Positions 9,046 to 17,435 of a DNA stretch of 64,000 nucleotides are shown piece by piece. Origin of the DNA: Clostridiales bacterium. Lineage in GTDB: Bacteria > Bacillota > Clostridia > Christensenellales > DTU072. A program made the position numbers and the translations under genes. Position 1 is the stretch's first letter. Every line of letters begins with the position of its first letter. Under the pieces are notes generated by a model. That model ran no database searches. It was not told the DNA's origin and worked only from the letters and a program-made list of their open reading frames with translations. The stretch lies in the NCBI GenBank assembly GCA_012841525.1, contig DUUO01000023.1, forward strand, positions 1-64,000. Direction: 5' to 3'.

Positions 9046-9657
9046 ATGATTAGAGGAAAACAATTTTCATACAGTTATGGTGATAAAAACATATATATTA
9101 ATTTAACAAACAAATGTTCAAACAATTGTGATTTTTGCATTAGAAAATCAGATTGTTTTGACAATTTTAACTGTACTTTATGGTTAGAACATGAGCCTAC
9201 AGTTCAGGAAGTTTTAGATTCAATTGATGAGAAAGCTTTTGAAAGGGCAGAACAAATTGTTTTTTGTGGTTATGGCGAGCCTACATATAGAATTAATGAG
9301 CTTGTTGAACTTGGAAAATATTTTAAATCTAAAGGCAAAACAACAAGAATAAACACCAACGGACAAGGCAATTTAATTAATAAAAAAGATATCACTCCTT
9401 TATTTGAAGGAGCAATAGATATTGTAAATATATCATTAAATGAATCAACCCCAGAAGAATATCAAAAAATCTGTCACTCAATTTATGGGAAAGATGTATT
9501 TTGGGAAATACAAGATTTTGCAGAAAAAAGCAAAAAATATGTAAAACGTGTTATTTTTTCTGTTGTAGATGTAATTCCTACAGAATCTATAAAAAAATGC
9601 GAGGAAATTGCTAAAAAAATCGGAGTTGATTTCAGAGTGCGTAAATATGCTAAATAA
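9046..9657 (+). CDS. Radical SAM protein, TatD-associated type
   Basis: A compact 203-residue radical SAM protein. Cys24, Cys28 and Cys31 form the CxxxCxxC motif that binds the 4Fe-4S cluster and S-adenosylmethionine; FCGYGEPT (about 75-82) and TRINTNGQGN are further core motifs. It matches the family known as TatD-linked radical SAM proteins, whose genes sit beside tatD in many Firmicutes, as here. The reaction is unknown. There is no C-terminal cluster-binding extension. The ATG follows AAAGGTG. Confidence 0.88.
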   Translation: MIRGKQFSYSYGDKNIYINLTNKCSNNCDFCIRKSDCFDNFNCTLWLEHEPTVQEVLDSIDEKAFERAEQIVFCGYGEPTYRINELVELGKYFKSKGKTTRINTNGQGNLINKKDITPLFEGAIDIVNISLNESTPEEYQKICHSIYGKDVFWEIQDFAEKSKKYVKRVIFSVVDVIPTESIKKCEEIAKKIGVDFRVRKYAK

Positions 9658-9743
9658 AACTATTCTTCTAAACTAGGGAATATATGTTTTTATTTAGGTA
9701 AAAAATAAGGATGATTGCTTTCATATGGGATGTATAAATACAA

Positions 9744-10571
9744 ATGGGAGATTTATTATCAAAATTTAAATACAAAAAATCATTGGGGCAAAACTTCATA
9801 TTTGACACAAATCTTTTAGAGAGCATTGTTTCAGATTCAGAAATTGATGAAAATGATATTGTTGTTGAGATAGGCACAGGCTCTGGGACCTTGACAAAAG
9901 CTATTGCTAAAAAAGCAAAAAAAGTTTTTTCTTTTGAGATTGATAAAGATTTGATGCCAATACTTCAAGAAAATCTAAAAGGCATAGAAAACATAGAAGT
10001 AATTTTTAAAAATATATTAAAAACGAAAAAAGAAGATTTTCTAAAGATAGTTCCATATGACTTTAAAGTAGTTGCAAATATCCCATACTATATTACAACC
10101 CCTTTGATAATGTATTTTGTAGAAAGCAATTTGCCAGTTAAAACATTAACTTTGACTATTCAAGAGGAAGTGGCAAAAAGATTAGTAGCAAAACCAAACA
10201 CAGAAGATTATGGTGCAATTACTCTTTCGCTAAATTTAGAAAGTGATGTCTTTATTAAAAGAAACATTAGCAGGTTTTCTTTTAAGCCATCTCCTAAAGT
10301 TAATAGTTCAGTAGTCCATATTGTTATAAATAGAGAAAAATATCTAATGAAAGACAAAGCCCATTTGAAAAAATTAATTAGAGCAGGTTTTCAAATGAGG
10401 AGAAAAACATTTGCTAATAATATAACTCAAAACTTTGCTAATGCATCTAAAGAAGACATAAATAATATGCTTGAAGAACTTGGTTATAATAAAAACGTTA
10501 GAGGGGAAGCATTAGGCATTGAGGACTATATCTTAATTTCAAATAAGATGATAGAAAAAGGCATAAATTAA
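9744..10571 (+). CDS. rsmA: 16S rRNA adenine dimethyltransferase RsmA (KsgA)
   Basis: Dimethylates two adjacent adenines in the 3'-terminal hairpin of 16S rRNA during small-subunit assembly. The 275-residue product starts with KKSLGQNFIFD, has the SAM-binding VEIGTGSGTLT near residue 40, the catalytic NIPYYITTPL near 110 and a C-terminal helical domain with the FQMRRKTFANN segment. Length is normal. The tatD-radical SAM-rsmA order is a common neighbourhood in Firmicutes. The 3' end is repeated in the spacer. Confidence 0.95.
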   Translation: MGDLLSKFKYKKSLGQNFIFDTNLLESIVSDSEIDENDIVVEIGTGSGTLTKAIAKKAKKVFSFEIDKDLMPILQENLKGIENIEVIFKNILKTKKEDFLKIVPYDFKVVANIPYYITTPLIMYFVESNLPVKTLTLTIQEEVAKRLVAKPNTEDYGAITLSLNLESDVFIKRNISRFSFKPSPKVNSSVVHIVINREKYLMKDKAHLKKLIRAGFQMRRKTFANNITQNFANASKEDINNMLEELGYNKNVRGEALGIEDYILISNKMIEKGIN

Positions 10572-10733
10572 AACTTGTTAATGCAATGAATACATTAGAA
10601 AAAAATGAGTATTTAAGTATTGATGACCATATCTTAATTTCAAATAAATGATAGAAAAAGGTATAAATTTAAAATTAATTAAAGAAAAGGACATTAGAGG
10701 AAATTAGTATTTAAGTATTGATTACCATATAAA
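10509..10733. repeat. Tandem units of about 100 bp derived from the rsmA 3' end
   Basis: The coding segment containing ATCTTAATTTCAAATAA (10530 onward) recurs at 10631, 101 bp later, including GATAGAAAAAGG and the stop region but with a 1-bp deletion that breaks the frame. A third, shorter copy is visible as GTATTTAAGTATTGATTACCAT at about 10707, 98 bp after the matching part of copy 2. Confidence 0.88.
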
Positions 10734-10771
10734 TTAAAATTTGTTTAACATAATAAGTAAAAGGAGTAATT

Positions 10772-11416
10772 ATGAAAAAAGATTCAGTTTTTGACCAATT
10801 ACACACTAAGGAATTATATTTACCAGATGCTAAAGATTTGATGATCAAGCAATTTAAATGTATCAAAAAAATGCAAAAATTCAATAGAATTAAATCTTCT
10901 TTATTTGGCGTTTTGAGAAGAACACATATGATGAAGAAAATGTTTGGAAGTGTTGGGAAAAATTGTTATATAGAGCCGCCATTTTATGCAAATTTTGGTG
11001 GTAAAAATGTTTTTTTAGGCGATAATGTGTATGCAAACTTTGGACTTACATTAGTTGATGACACATATATCTATGTAGGTTCTAATACGATGTTTGCTCC
11101 AAATGTTGTAGTTGCAACGGCATCACATCCCATATCTCCACAACTTAGAGGAGCAAATTTTCAATATAATTTACCAGTACACATTGGTAGTAGAGTTTGG
11201 ATTGGAGCAGGAGCTATAATATTGCCAGGTGTAACTATAGGGGATAATACAATTATTGGCGCAGGGAGTGTTGTTACAAAAGATATTCCAGCAAATGTAG
11301 TTGCTGTTGGAAATCCTTGCAAAATACTAAGAGAGATTACCGAGGAAGATGACAAGATATATAATAGAACTTGTGAAATTCCTAAAGAAATAATTGATAA
11401 ATATATAAAGAAATAA
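10772..11416 (+). CDS. Sugar O-acetyltransferase, left-handed beta-helix (maltose/galactoside acetyltransferase type)
   Basis: A 214-residue acyltransferase. An N-terminal helical cap (about residues 1-65) is followed by hexapeptide repeats: GKNVFLGDNVYANFG, then HIGSRVWIGAGAIILPGV and NTIIGAGSVVTKDIP. The His in ATASHPISP (about residue 117) matches the catalytic His of the Maa/LacA group, which transfer acetyl from acetyl-CoA to sugars. AAGGAG lies 6-8 nt before the ATG. The physiological sugar is unknown. Confidence 0.88.
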   Translation: MKKDSVFDQLHTKELYLPDAKDLMIKQFKCIKKMQKFNRIKSSLFGVLRRTHMMKKMFGSVGKNCYIEPPFYANFGGKNVFLGDNVYANFGLTLVDDTYIYVGSNTMFAPNVVVATASHPISPQLRGANFQYNLPVHIGSRVWIGAGAIILPGVTIGDNTIIGAGSVVTKDIPANVVAVGNPCKILREITEEDDKIYNRTCEIPKEIIDKYIKK

Positions 11417-11555
11417 TGCATATTGTAGCAAAATGCAATAAATAGTATTAAAATAGAGGGAAATAAATCTTAAATGTGGTAAAAAGAATCTGTAAACATA
11501 TTGTTTGTTTTAATTTTTATATCGCACACTAAAGGATATTAAAGGATAATTGAAG

Positions 11556-13217
11556 ATGGCAAATTTAATTAGTTCGATATTTTTAGCATCAGCGAATGGC
11601 ATATGGCAAGCCTATCTAGTGCTTTTTATATATGTTATTGCAATGGTAGCAGTTGTTGTTGTGACACAAAAAAAAGCACATGGCTTAAATGCTTATCTTA
11701 TAGGAAATAGATCTGTTGGAGCATGGTTTTCAGCGTTTGGCTATGGAACAACATATTTTTCTGCAGTTGTTTTTGTAGGATATGCTGGTACTTTTGGTGC
11801 TAACATAGGGCTATCATCAATTTGGATTGGTATATTAAATGGAATTGTTGGCTCATTTTTTGCATGGTTAATATTAGCAGAACCTACAAGGCGAATGACA
11901 CAAAGATTAAACACAAATACTATGCCAGGCTTTTTTGAAAAACGCTATGAATCTAAAAAACTAAGGCTAATTACAGCTATTTTAATTTTTATTCTTTTAA
12001 TTCCATATTCAACATCAGTATATCAAGGTATTGGTTATTTGTGTGAAGCAGTTTTTGGCATTGATTTTAAGTGGATAATCTTCATAATGGCAATTTTAAC
12101 TGGTTTATATTTATTTGTTGGTGGATATTTTGCAAATGCCTTATCTAATTTTATTCAAGGTATCATTATGTTAATTGGTGTAATTATCATGATTGCTTTG
12201 ATGCTTGCTTCGAAAGAGGTTAATGGATTAGAGGGATTTAGAAAATTAACTGAAATGGGTTATGGCTTTAGACCAAAGGTACCAGACGGTGTTGGTTGGC
12301 TTGATAGACCTGGAGTTATCATAATGTTTAATGTTTTATTAACATCATTTGGTGTATGGGCAGTTCCACAATCAATTCAAAAATTTTATGCAATTAAAGA
12401 TAACTCCGCTATTAAAAAGGGAATGATTATCTCTACAATTTTTGCTTTAATTGTTGGTACGGGAGCATATTTAAATGGAGGCTTTATAAGACTATTCAAT
12501 CCTAATATTTCTCCAGCAGAAGTTAAAAATGCAGTTCCTAATATGTTTTTAAATAATCCATTGTTTACTTATGGAGTTTTAGGATTTATTTGCGTTTTGG
12601 TTGTATCTGCAAGTATGTCTACATTATCTTCGGTTTCTTTAGTTTCTGCATCAGCAATTGGAGTAGATATATTTCAAAAATATTCTGGTAGGGAAGATGA
12701 TGATAAAGTAGTTGCAATAGTTGTTAAAAGCTTAAGTTTTGCCTTTGTTATGCTGTCAGCTATTTTGGCTATTTTAGAAGTTAACGGTATAGTTATTTTA
12801 ATGTCTCTATCTTGGGGAACTCTTGCTGGATGCTTTATGGGACCTTATATATATGGCCTATATTCAAAAAAGGCGACTAAATCTGGCGTGTATATTTCGA
12901 TCTTTTCATGTTTAATAACAACTATCGTTTTGGTTTTTGCTTTTGGTAAATTGGACGGTGGGAATTCATTTGTAAGTTTATTACAAAAAGGAGTTAAAAG
13001 AGCACCTGTAATTGGTACCATTGTTATGGTTCAATCAATGGTTCTAACCCCAATTGGATTTTTAGTAAAGAAGGAAGTTCCATCCAAAGAAACACTTGAT
13101 TTATGTTTTAACAATGCTGAAAGGTTGTTTGTTAGTAAAAAAAGCAAAAAAAATGCTTCTAAAGATATAGCAAAAGGGGCAGACAATACTGATAAAAATG
13201 AAAGCCTAAAAGATTAA
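11556..13217 (+). CDS. Sodium:solute symporter family transporter
   Basis: A membrane protein of 553 residues with about 13 helices, in the SSS family (relatives of PutP and PanF). Recognisable parts are GNRSVGAWFSAFGYGTTYFSA in the first helices, the long GLYLFVGGYFANALSNFIQG helix pair, and the SASMSTLSSVSLVSASAIG segment near residues 350-370, where family members coordinate sodium. A charged, Lys-rich tail follows. An in-frame TTG at 11550 is possible, but AAAGGA lies 9 nt before the ATG at 11556. The substrate is not identifiable. Confidence 0.88.
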   Translation: MANLISSIFLASANGIWQAYLVLFIYVIAMVAVVVVTQKKAHGLNAYLIGNRSVGAWFSAFGYGTTYFSAVVFVGYAGTFGANIGLSSIWIGILNGIVGSFFAWLILAEPTRRMTQRLNTNTMPGFFEKRYESKKLRLITAILIFILLIPYSTSVYQGIGYLCEAVFGIDFKWIIFIMAILTGLYLFVGGYFANALSNFIQGIIMLIGVIIMIALMLASKEVNGLEGFRKLTEMGYGFRPKVPDGVGWLDRPGVIIMFNVLLTSFGVWAVPQSIQKFYAIKDNSAIKKGMIISTIFALIVGTGAYLNGGFIRLFNPNISPAEVKNAVPNMFLNNPLFTYGVLGFICVLVVSASMSTLSSVSLVSASAIGVDIFQKYSGREDDDKVVAIVVKSLSFAFVMLSAILAILEVNGIVILMSLSWGTLAGCFMGPYIYGLYSKKATKSGVYISIFSCLITTIVLVFAFGKLDGGNSFVSLLQKGVKRAPVIGTIVMVQSMVLTPIGFLVKKEVPSKETLDLCFNNAERLFVSKKSKKNASKDIAKGADNTDKNESLKD

Positions 13218-13281
13218 GAGATAAATTATTAGATTAAATAACTAAACCCAATTTAAAAAGCTATATCAAATATGAAAGTTT

Positions 13282-13848
13282 CTATACTTTAAATATAAAT
13301 CCGTAGAAAACAATGCCAAATATTGCAGATGCAATAATAATTAATATCGGATGAATTTTTTTACTCTTTCTCAAAACAACAAAACATAGTGATCCCCATA
13401 TCAAATTAAAAGGATTAAATGATTTAGTTGTACCATTTGTAAAAGTAAAGCTTGAAATTGCAATTGTGATAAAAGCAGTTAATATTAAGGCAGGAATTAC
13501 TGGTTTGACCATGGTCATAGCATCTTGAACTACAACATTTTTAGCAACTTTTTTCGCAACATAAAATATTAACAAAATAATTATAAATGATGGTAAAAAC
13601 AAGCCTAAAGCTGTACAAAAAACGCCTAAAAGTCCGCCTGTTTCATATCCAACAAAAGTACCAATATTAATTGCAAAAGGTCCTGGAGTGCTTTCTGATA
13701 TACCAATAAAATTGATTAACATTTCTTCGCTTATCCATCCTTTATCAACGACAGTCGAAGAAATTAAAGGTATCATAGCATAGCCGCCACCAATTGTAAA
13801 AAGTCCTATCTTAAAAAAGGATAAAAATAAATCTAAATAAATATTCAT
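13282..13848 (-). CDS. Chromate transporter, half-size subunit (second gene of pair)
   Basis: A 188-residue, six-helix protein of the CHR family. The N-terminal signature FFKIGLFTIGGGYAMIPLI and the later SESTPGPFAINIGTFVGY are diagnostic. Monodomain CHR proteins are typically encoded in pairs and work together; this one starts inside the stop codon of its partner (ATGA overlap at 13845-13848). The anion moved in the cell is not necessarily chromate. The gene converges on the symporter gene with 64 bp between them and no clear terminator. Confidence 0.88.
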   Translation of the reverse strand: MNIYLDLFLSFFKIGLFTIGGGYAMIPLISSTVVDKGWISEEMLINFIGISESTPGPFAINIGTFVGYETGGLLGVFCTALGLFLPSFIIILLIFYVAKKVAKNVVVQDAMTMVKPVIPALILTAFITIAISSFTFTNGTTKSFNPFNLIWGSLCFVVLRKSKKIHPILIIIASAIFGIVFYGFIFKV

Positions 13849-14672
13849 AAATTTTTACCTTTATCGCTATTTTGATTAATAAAATTTTTGCTATCATTAT
13901 TTTCTAAACTAGAAAGATCTTCAGAAGCATTGTCGTTTGTCAAACTAGAATCAGAAATGTTTTGTTCAAAGGAATGTTTATCTATATCATTATTAGTTAA
14001 ATTAGTAATATTTATGTCATCGTTATCATTTGTTAAACTGGAATCAGTAGCATCTTGATTCAATAAGTCATTTGGATTTTGTTTTTTCTTTTCTTTTGCT
14101 CTTTTGATTGCACCATAAATAATTCCAACAAATGCAGCAATTAAAATAATAAAAACTACGTCAAACTTAATTACATGAAAAGCAGATAATAGGGAAAGTA
14201 ATAAAGCACCAGCAAATACAATATAGTAAATAGGTTTTTTTAATTTTTTAAACACAGAAAGAAATCTCACTACAGCATTTAAGATCAGTGCAGCAACCGC
14301 TGCTTTTATACCCATAAAAGCCCATGTGAAATAGTTATTAGAACTAACTTTTTCTATGCCAAGTGATATCAAAGCTATAATGACAACAGCAGGAAGTATT
14401 ACTGCAATTGATGACAAAAGTGCTCCCAAAAATCCGCCAAGCTTAGCACCAACATATGTTGCAGAGTTTATGGCAATTGGGCCTGGAGTTGACTCTGCTA
14501 TTGCAATTATGTCAGTCATTTCATCTTCAGTAAGCCATTTTTTGTTTTCAACAATGTCTCTTTCAAGGATACTAATCATTGCATATCCGCCGCCAAAAGT
14601 AAAAGCTCCTATTTTCAAAAAGGTAAAAAAGAGCGAACAAAGAGTTTTTAATTTGTTTTCTTTTTTTGGCAT
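13845..14672 (-). CDS. Chromate transporter, half-size subunit with Asn/Asp-rich tail
   Basis: First gene of the CHR pair, 275 residues. The first 180 or so form the usual membrane domain (FLKIGAFTFGGGYAMISIL at the start, AESTPGPIAINSATYVG near 55). After KRAKEKKKQNPN a hydrophilic tail of about 75 residues follows, rich in Asn, Asp and Ser, with DSSLTNDN occurring twice. The tail lacks helices and is unusual for the family. AGGAG precedes the ATG. Part of the 5' end (the TTTTTAATTTGTT stretch) recurs in the upstream spacer. Confidence 0.87.
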   Translation of the reverse strand: MPKKENKLKTLCSLFFTFLKIGAFTFGGGYAMISILERDIVENKKWLTEDEMTDIIAIAESTPGPIAINSATYVGAKLGGFLGALLSSIAVILPAVVIIALISLGIEKVSSNNYFTWAFMGIKAAVAALILNAVVRFLSVFKKLKKPIYYIVFAGALLLSLLSAFHVIKFDVVFIILIAAFVGIIYGAIKRAKEKKKQNPNDLLNQDATDSSLTNDNDDINITNLTNNDIDKHSFEQNISDSSLTNDNASEDLSSLENNDSKNFINQNSDKGKNL

Positions 14673-14840
14673 TTATTTCTCCTAGCAATGGCTTGAATTT
14701 AATCAATATATATAATTTTTAATTTGTTGTTTTTACTAGTGACTTGAATTTAATCAATAGGTTAGAACAGTAATTTTTTATTTATGGTAATGACTTGAAT
14801 TTAATTAATAAGTTTGAACTGTTAATTTACTGTTTTCGTT
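14649..14840. repeat. About three 51-bp tandem units upstream of the chromate transporter pair
   Basis: CTTGAATTTAAT occurs at 14692, 14743 and 14794, a period of exactly 51 bp. The upstream flank TTTTTAATTTGTT, which in the first unit is the start of the coding sequence on the - strand, is also repeated, so this array includes a gene 5' end. Confidence 0.8.
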
Positions 14841-14932
14841 TCGCATCAATTATAACATTAGTTAGTGTTTTTTATAATGGTATGTAATTTTAATTAGTAT
14901 AAGTGATGTTATTGTAATGTTAATAATATTGT

Positions 14933-15670
14933 TTAATCTTCATCTTCTTTTTTGACAAATAAATCATATCGTTGTGGGTTAATAATAGCATCAAACATTC
15001 TATCTTTTGCAAATGGAATATCTTTACATATATGCTTTGTTAAATCTTTCATATATTCTCGTTGCGAATGTTTATCCATCGGGCAAGGATTTTCCAGTAT
15101 TGGCATACTTAATCTTTTTGCAGCAGCTTTGATATCTCCTTCAGCGTTAAACAGTAGTGGTCTAATAACAGTTATCTTAGTTCTATCCAAATATGAAGTT
15201 GGTTTAAAAACTGCAAGTCGTCCTTCGTATATTAATGATAATAAAAAAGTTTCAATTAAATCTTCTTTATTATGTCCTAAAGCAACTTTATTTGCCTTTA
15301 TCTCTACAGCTTTACTATTCAATGCTCCTCTGCGCATTTTTGAACATAAGCTGCAAGGGCGATTTTCTTTTCTATCTTCAAAAATAATATGATATAAATC
15401 TGTTTTTACAATATAAAGAGGCACATCTAAATCTTTGCAAAATTTTTGCAAATCATCGAATCTATTTTCACTAACATTTTTAAATCCTAAATCGACATGA
15501 ATTGCACTGAGTTGAAATTTCATTGGTGCAAATTTTTGATAAAGAGATAGGGCTTTTAAAAGAACAATACTATCTTTTCCGCCAGATAATCCAACGGCAA
15601 TATGATCTCCATCTGATATCATATTATATTCTTCTATAGCTCTTCTTGTAAGACTTAATATCTTTTTCAT
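14933..15670 (-). CDS. TtcA-family tRNA 2-thiolation protein (PP-loop ATPase)
   Basis: Likely thiolates a tRNA base (C32 in the best known case). The product has the PP-loop SGGKDS near residue 30, CSLC near 102, an N-type motif ALGHNKEDLIET and an NPCP near 196; the three cysteines match those that hold the TtcA iron-sulfur cluster. The open frame runs up to an ATG at 15733, but homologues usually begin close to MKKILSLTRRAIEEYNM, so 15670 is taken as start. Neither start has a good Shine-Dalgarno sequence. Two hairpins lie between the two candidate starts. TtcA versus a close paralogue is uncertain. Confidence 0.82.
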   Translation of the reverse strand: MKKILSLTRRAIEEYNMISDGDHIAVGLSGGKDSIVLLKALSLYQKFAPMKFQLSAIHVDLGFKNVSENRFDDLQKFCKDLDVPLYIVKTDLYHIIFEDRKENRPCSLCSKMRRGALNSKAVEIKANKVALGHNKEDLIETFLLSLIYEGRLAVFKPTSYLDRTKITVIRPLLFNAEGDIKAAAKRLSMPILENPCPMDKHSQREYMKDLTKHICKDIPFAKDRMFDAIINPQRYDLFVKKEDED

Positions 15671-15679
15671 ATCAAATAA

Positions 15680-15717
15680 CAAGCTGCATTTGGCAGCTTG
15701 TAAGGTTGTGGACCTTA
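15680..15717 (-). promoter_or_regulatory. Two adjacent hairpins just upstream of the TtcA-like start
   Basis: On the - strand TAAGGT-ccaca-ACCTTA (15701-15717, approximately) is followed by CAAGCTGC-caaat-GCAGCTTG (15680-15700, an 8-bp perfect stem), then TTATTTGAT and the ATG at 15670. The second hairpin has only a poor T-run. It could be an attenuator, a translational control element, or part of the coding region if 15733 is the start. Confidence 0.4.
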
Positions 15718-15846
15718 AAGCCTTAAAGTCCATAAAGTATTCAATTATATTGTTATAAGTATACTAACTCGCTATTATAAGTTATCAAATTAATGAAACC
15801 TATTTTTAATTATCTTTGTTTAATCAATAATAAATAAATATATGTT

Positions 15847-16050
15847 TTATTCTAAAACTTCATTAATAGCATCTACTAGTTCTTCAGGATCTACTCCATG
15901 AACAGCGGCAGCTTCTTCTAGTGTTTCGCCTCTTGATAGAGCACAACCTAAGCAGTGCATTCCATATGAATATAAAACTTCCGCTACAGCTTCTTGATTT
16001 CCAAATTGTAAAGCATCAATTATTTTACTTTCTTTAGTAACTTTTTTCAT
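15847..16050 (-). CDS. DUF1858 domain protein (hybrid-cluster-associated disulfide domain)
   Basis: A 67-residue cytoplasmic protein with the DUF1858 layout: a start of the type KESKIIDAL, then EVLYSYGMHCLGCALSRGETLEEAAAVHGVD. Cys33 and Cys36 form the CxxC expected to be redox active. In anaerobes this domain occurs alone or fused to oxidoreductases, often near hybrid cluster proteins. None is in this window, though a Crp/Fnr regulator lies 2.3 kb away. AGGT precedes the ATG at a normal distance. Confidence 0.88.
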   Translation of the reverse strand: MKKVTKESKIIDALQFGNQEAVAEVLYSYGMHCLGCALSRGETLEEAAAVHGVDPEELVDAINEVLE

Positions 16051-16166
16051 AATTTACCTCATTTTTTCTAACATTTATCTATTCGTATTATATTATTTTA
16101 TATGTATAATATCAAATTATTTTTGATGAAATAGGTGCTTAATATCTAAAAAATTAATTGCTAATG

Positions 16167-16350
16167 TTTATTAATTTGCAAAAAGTTTGCCAATAATTTC
16201 ACATAAATAGTAATAAATAAAGTGGAATGGTGATTATATAAAATATCATTGATGAAGTGTTTTATTAATTTGCAAAAAGCTTGGCAATAATTTTACATAA
16301 ACAGCAATAAAGAAACTGGAACAGTTATTATACAAAATATCATTGATAAA
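16167..16350. repeat. Two 94-bp units: AEC-carrier 3' end and a decayed copy behind it
   Basis: TTTATTAATTTGCAAAAAG starts units at 16167 and 16261. The right-hand unit covers the stop codon (16293-16295) and last 18 codons of the - strand carrier gene. The left-hand unit is a diverged non-coding copy in the spacer, with matching AAAATATCATTGAT ends. Confidence 0.92.
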
Positions 16351-17246
16351 ATAACAATTTTTGCCGCATATTTTGTATTTAGATTTAATCTTGCACTAAA
16401 AACAGTTAAATTATTTGCAACTGGCATTGATGCAAGTATCATAATATTTAAACGTATTGGTGAAACATCATAAAATAGATTAATTAATTCTAAAAGCAAA
16501 AATGCAACCATAGGTAAAATAACTAACTTAATTCCACTTACAATATAGGTATGTGGATCCAAAAATAATTCTTTAAATGAAATTTCAGCAGCTTTCATTC
16601 CAATAAGCATCATTACAAGCGGTCCTACTAATTGTGCCATCATGGAAAATATATGTTGTAACCCTGGCACATCATATTTAACGAAATTTGTATTTGTGAT
16701 GTAGAAAGGTAAAATAAGCAAAAAAGAAATAGATGTGGGATTAAGCAGAGCGTGTTTAATGCTTATATGTTTTTTATCTCCACTTAATTGATATGAGCCA
16801 ATAGTCCAACAAACTAAATTAAAAGCAACTAAGGCTATGGATTGATATAAAATTAATGTGTGATTGCCAGGTGCAATTAATTGCATAAGTGGTATTCCCA
16901 TGTAGCCTAGGTTACTAAGTGATGAACCAAATGCACATTGCCTTTGGGAATGCCAATCTGTCTTTAATAGTGTCATAAACTTAGTGTTTACGATTAAAAA
17001 CACTGTCAAAAATAAAGCGGTAAACACAAAAACAACTATGCCATTAATCAATATTTTGGAATCGTAGGTTGAATTTAAAAAAGCATCAAATGTTACAAAA
17101 GGAACACAAACATAAAGCAAAACAACAGAAATAAAATTAACTGATTTATCTATATCAATTAACTTTTTTTTAGCAATTATAAAGCCAGGTAATGCCATTA
17201 AAAATAAAAGCAAAACACTTTTAAGAGTTGTTAAAAATAAATCCAT
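16293..17246 (-). CDS. AEC-family transporter (auxin efflux carrier type)
   Basis: A 317-residue membrane protein with about ten helices. The N-terminal half (ALPGFIIAKKKLID, then SNLGYMGIPLMQLI near residues 110-123) and the C-terminal half (KLVILPMVAFLLLELI, then ASMPVANNLTVFSA near 280-293) show the inverted repeat and the conserved helix-breaking segments of the family. Bacterial members export organic acids such as malate, or remain uncharacterised. AAGGA precedes the ATG. The gene stands alone. Confidence 0.87.
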   Translation of the reverse strand: MDLFLTTLKSVLLLFLMALPGFIIAKKKLIDIDKSVNFISVVLLYVCVPFVTFDAFLNSTYDSKILINGIVVFVFTALFLTVFLIVNTKFMTLLKTDWHSQRQCAFGSSLSNLGYMGIPLMQLIAPGNHTLILYQSIALVAFNLVCWTIGSYQLSGDKKHISIKHALLNPTSISFLLILPFYITNTNFVKYDVPGLQHIFSMMAQLVGPLVMMLIGMKAAEISFKELFLDPHTYIVSGIKLVILPMVAFLLLELINLFYDVSPIRLNIMILASMPVANNLTVFSARLNLNTKYAAKIVILSMIFCIITVPVSLLLFM

Positions 17247-17435
17247 ATGTTCCTTAGTTAAAGATGTTGTTTATAGATTTTATTGTATGTTATTTATACA
17301 TAATTGTAAAACATAAACAAGGGATAACTATTAAGTTATTAATAATATAGCTGTATATTTAAATATCTGAGAAAGTGTTAATAATACAAAAAATTTGAGC
17401 TATATATTCACATTAATTTATAGATCAAATAGCGT

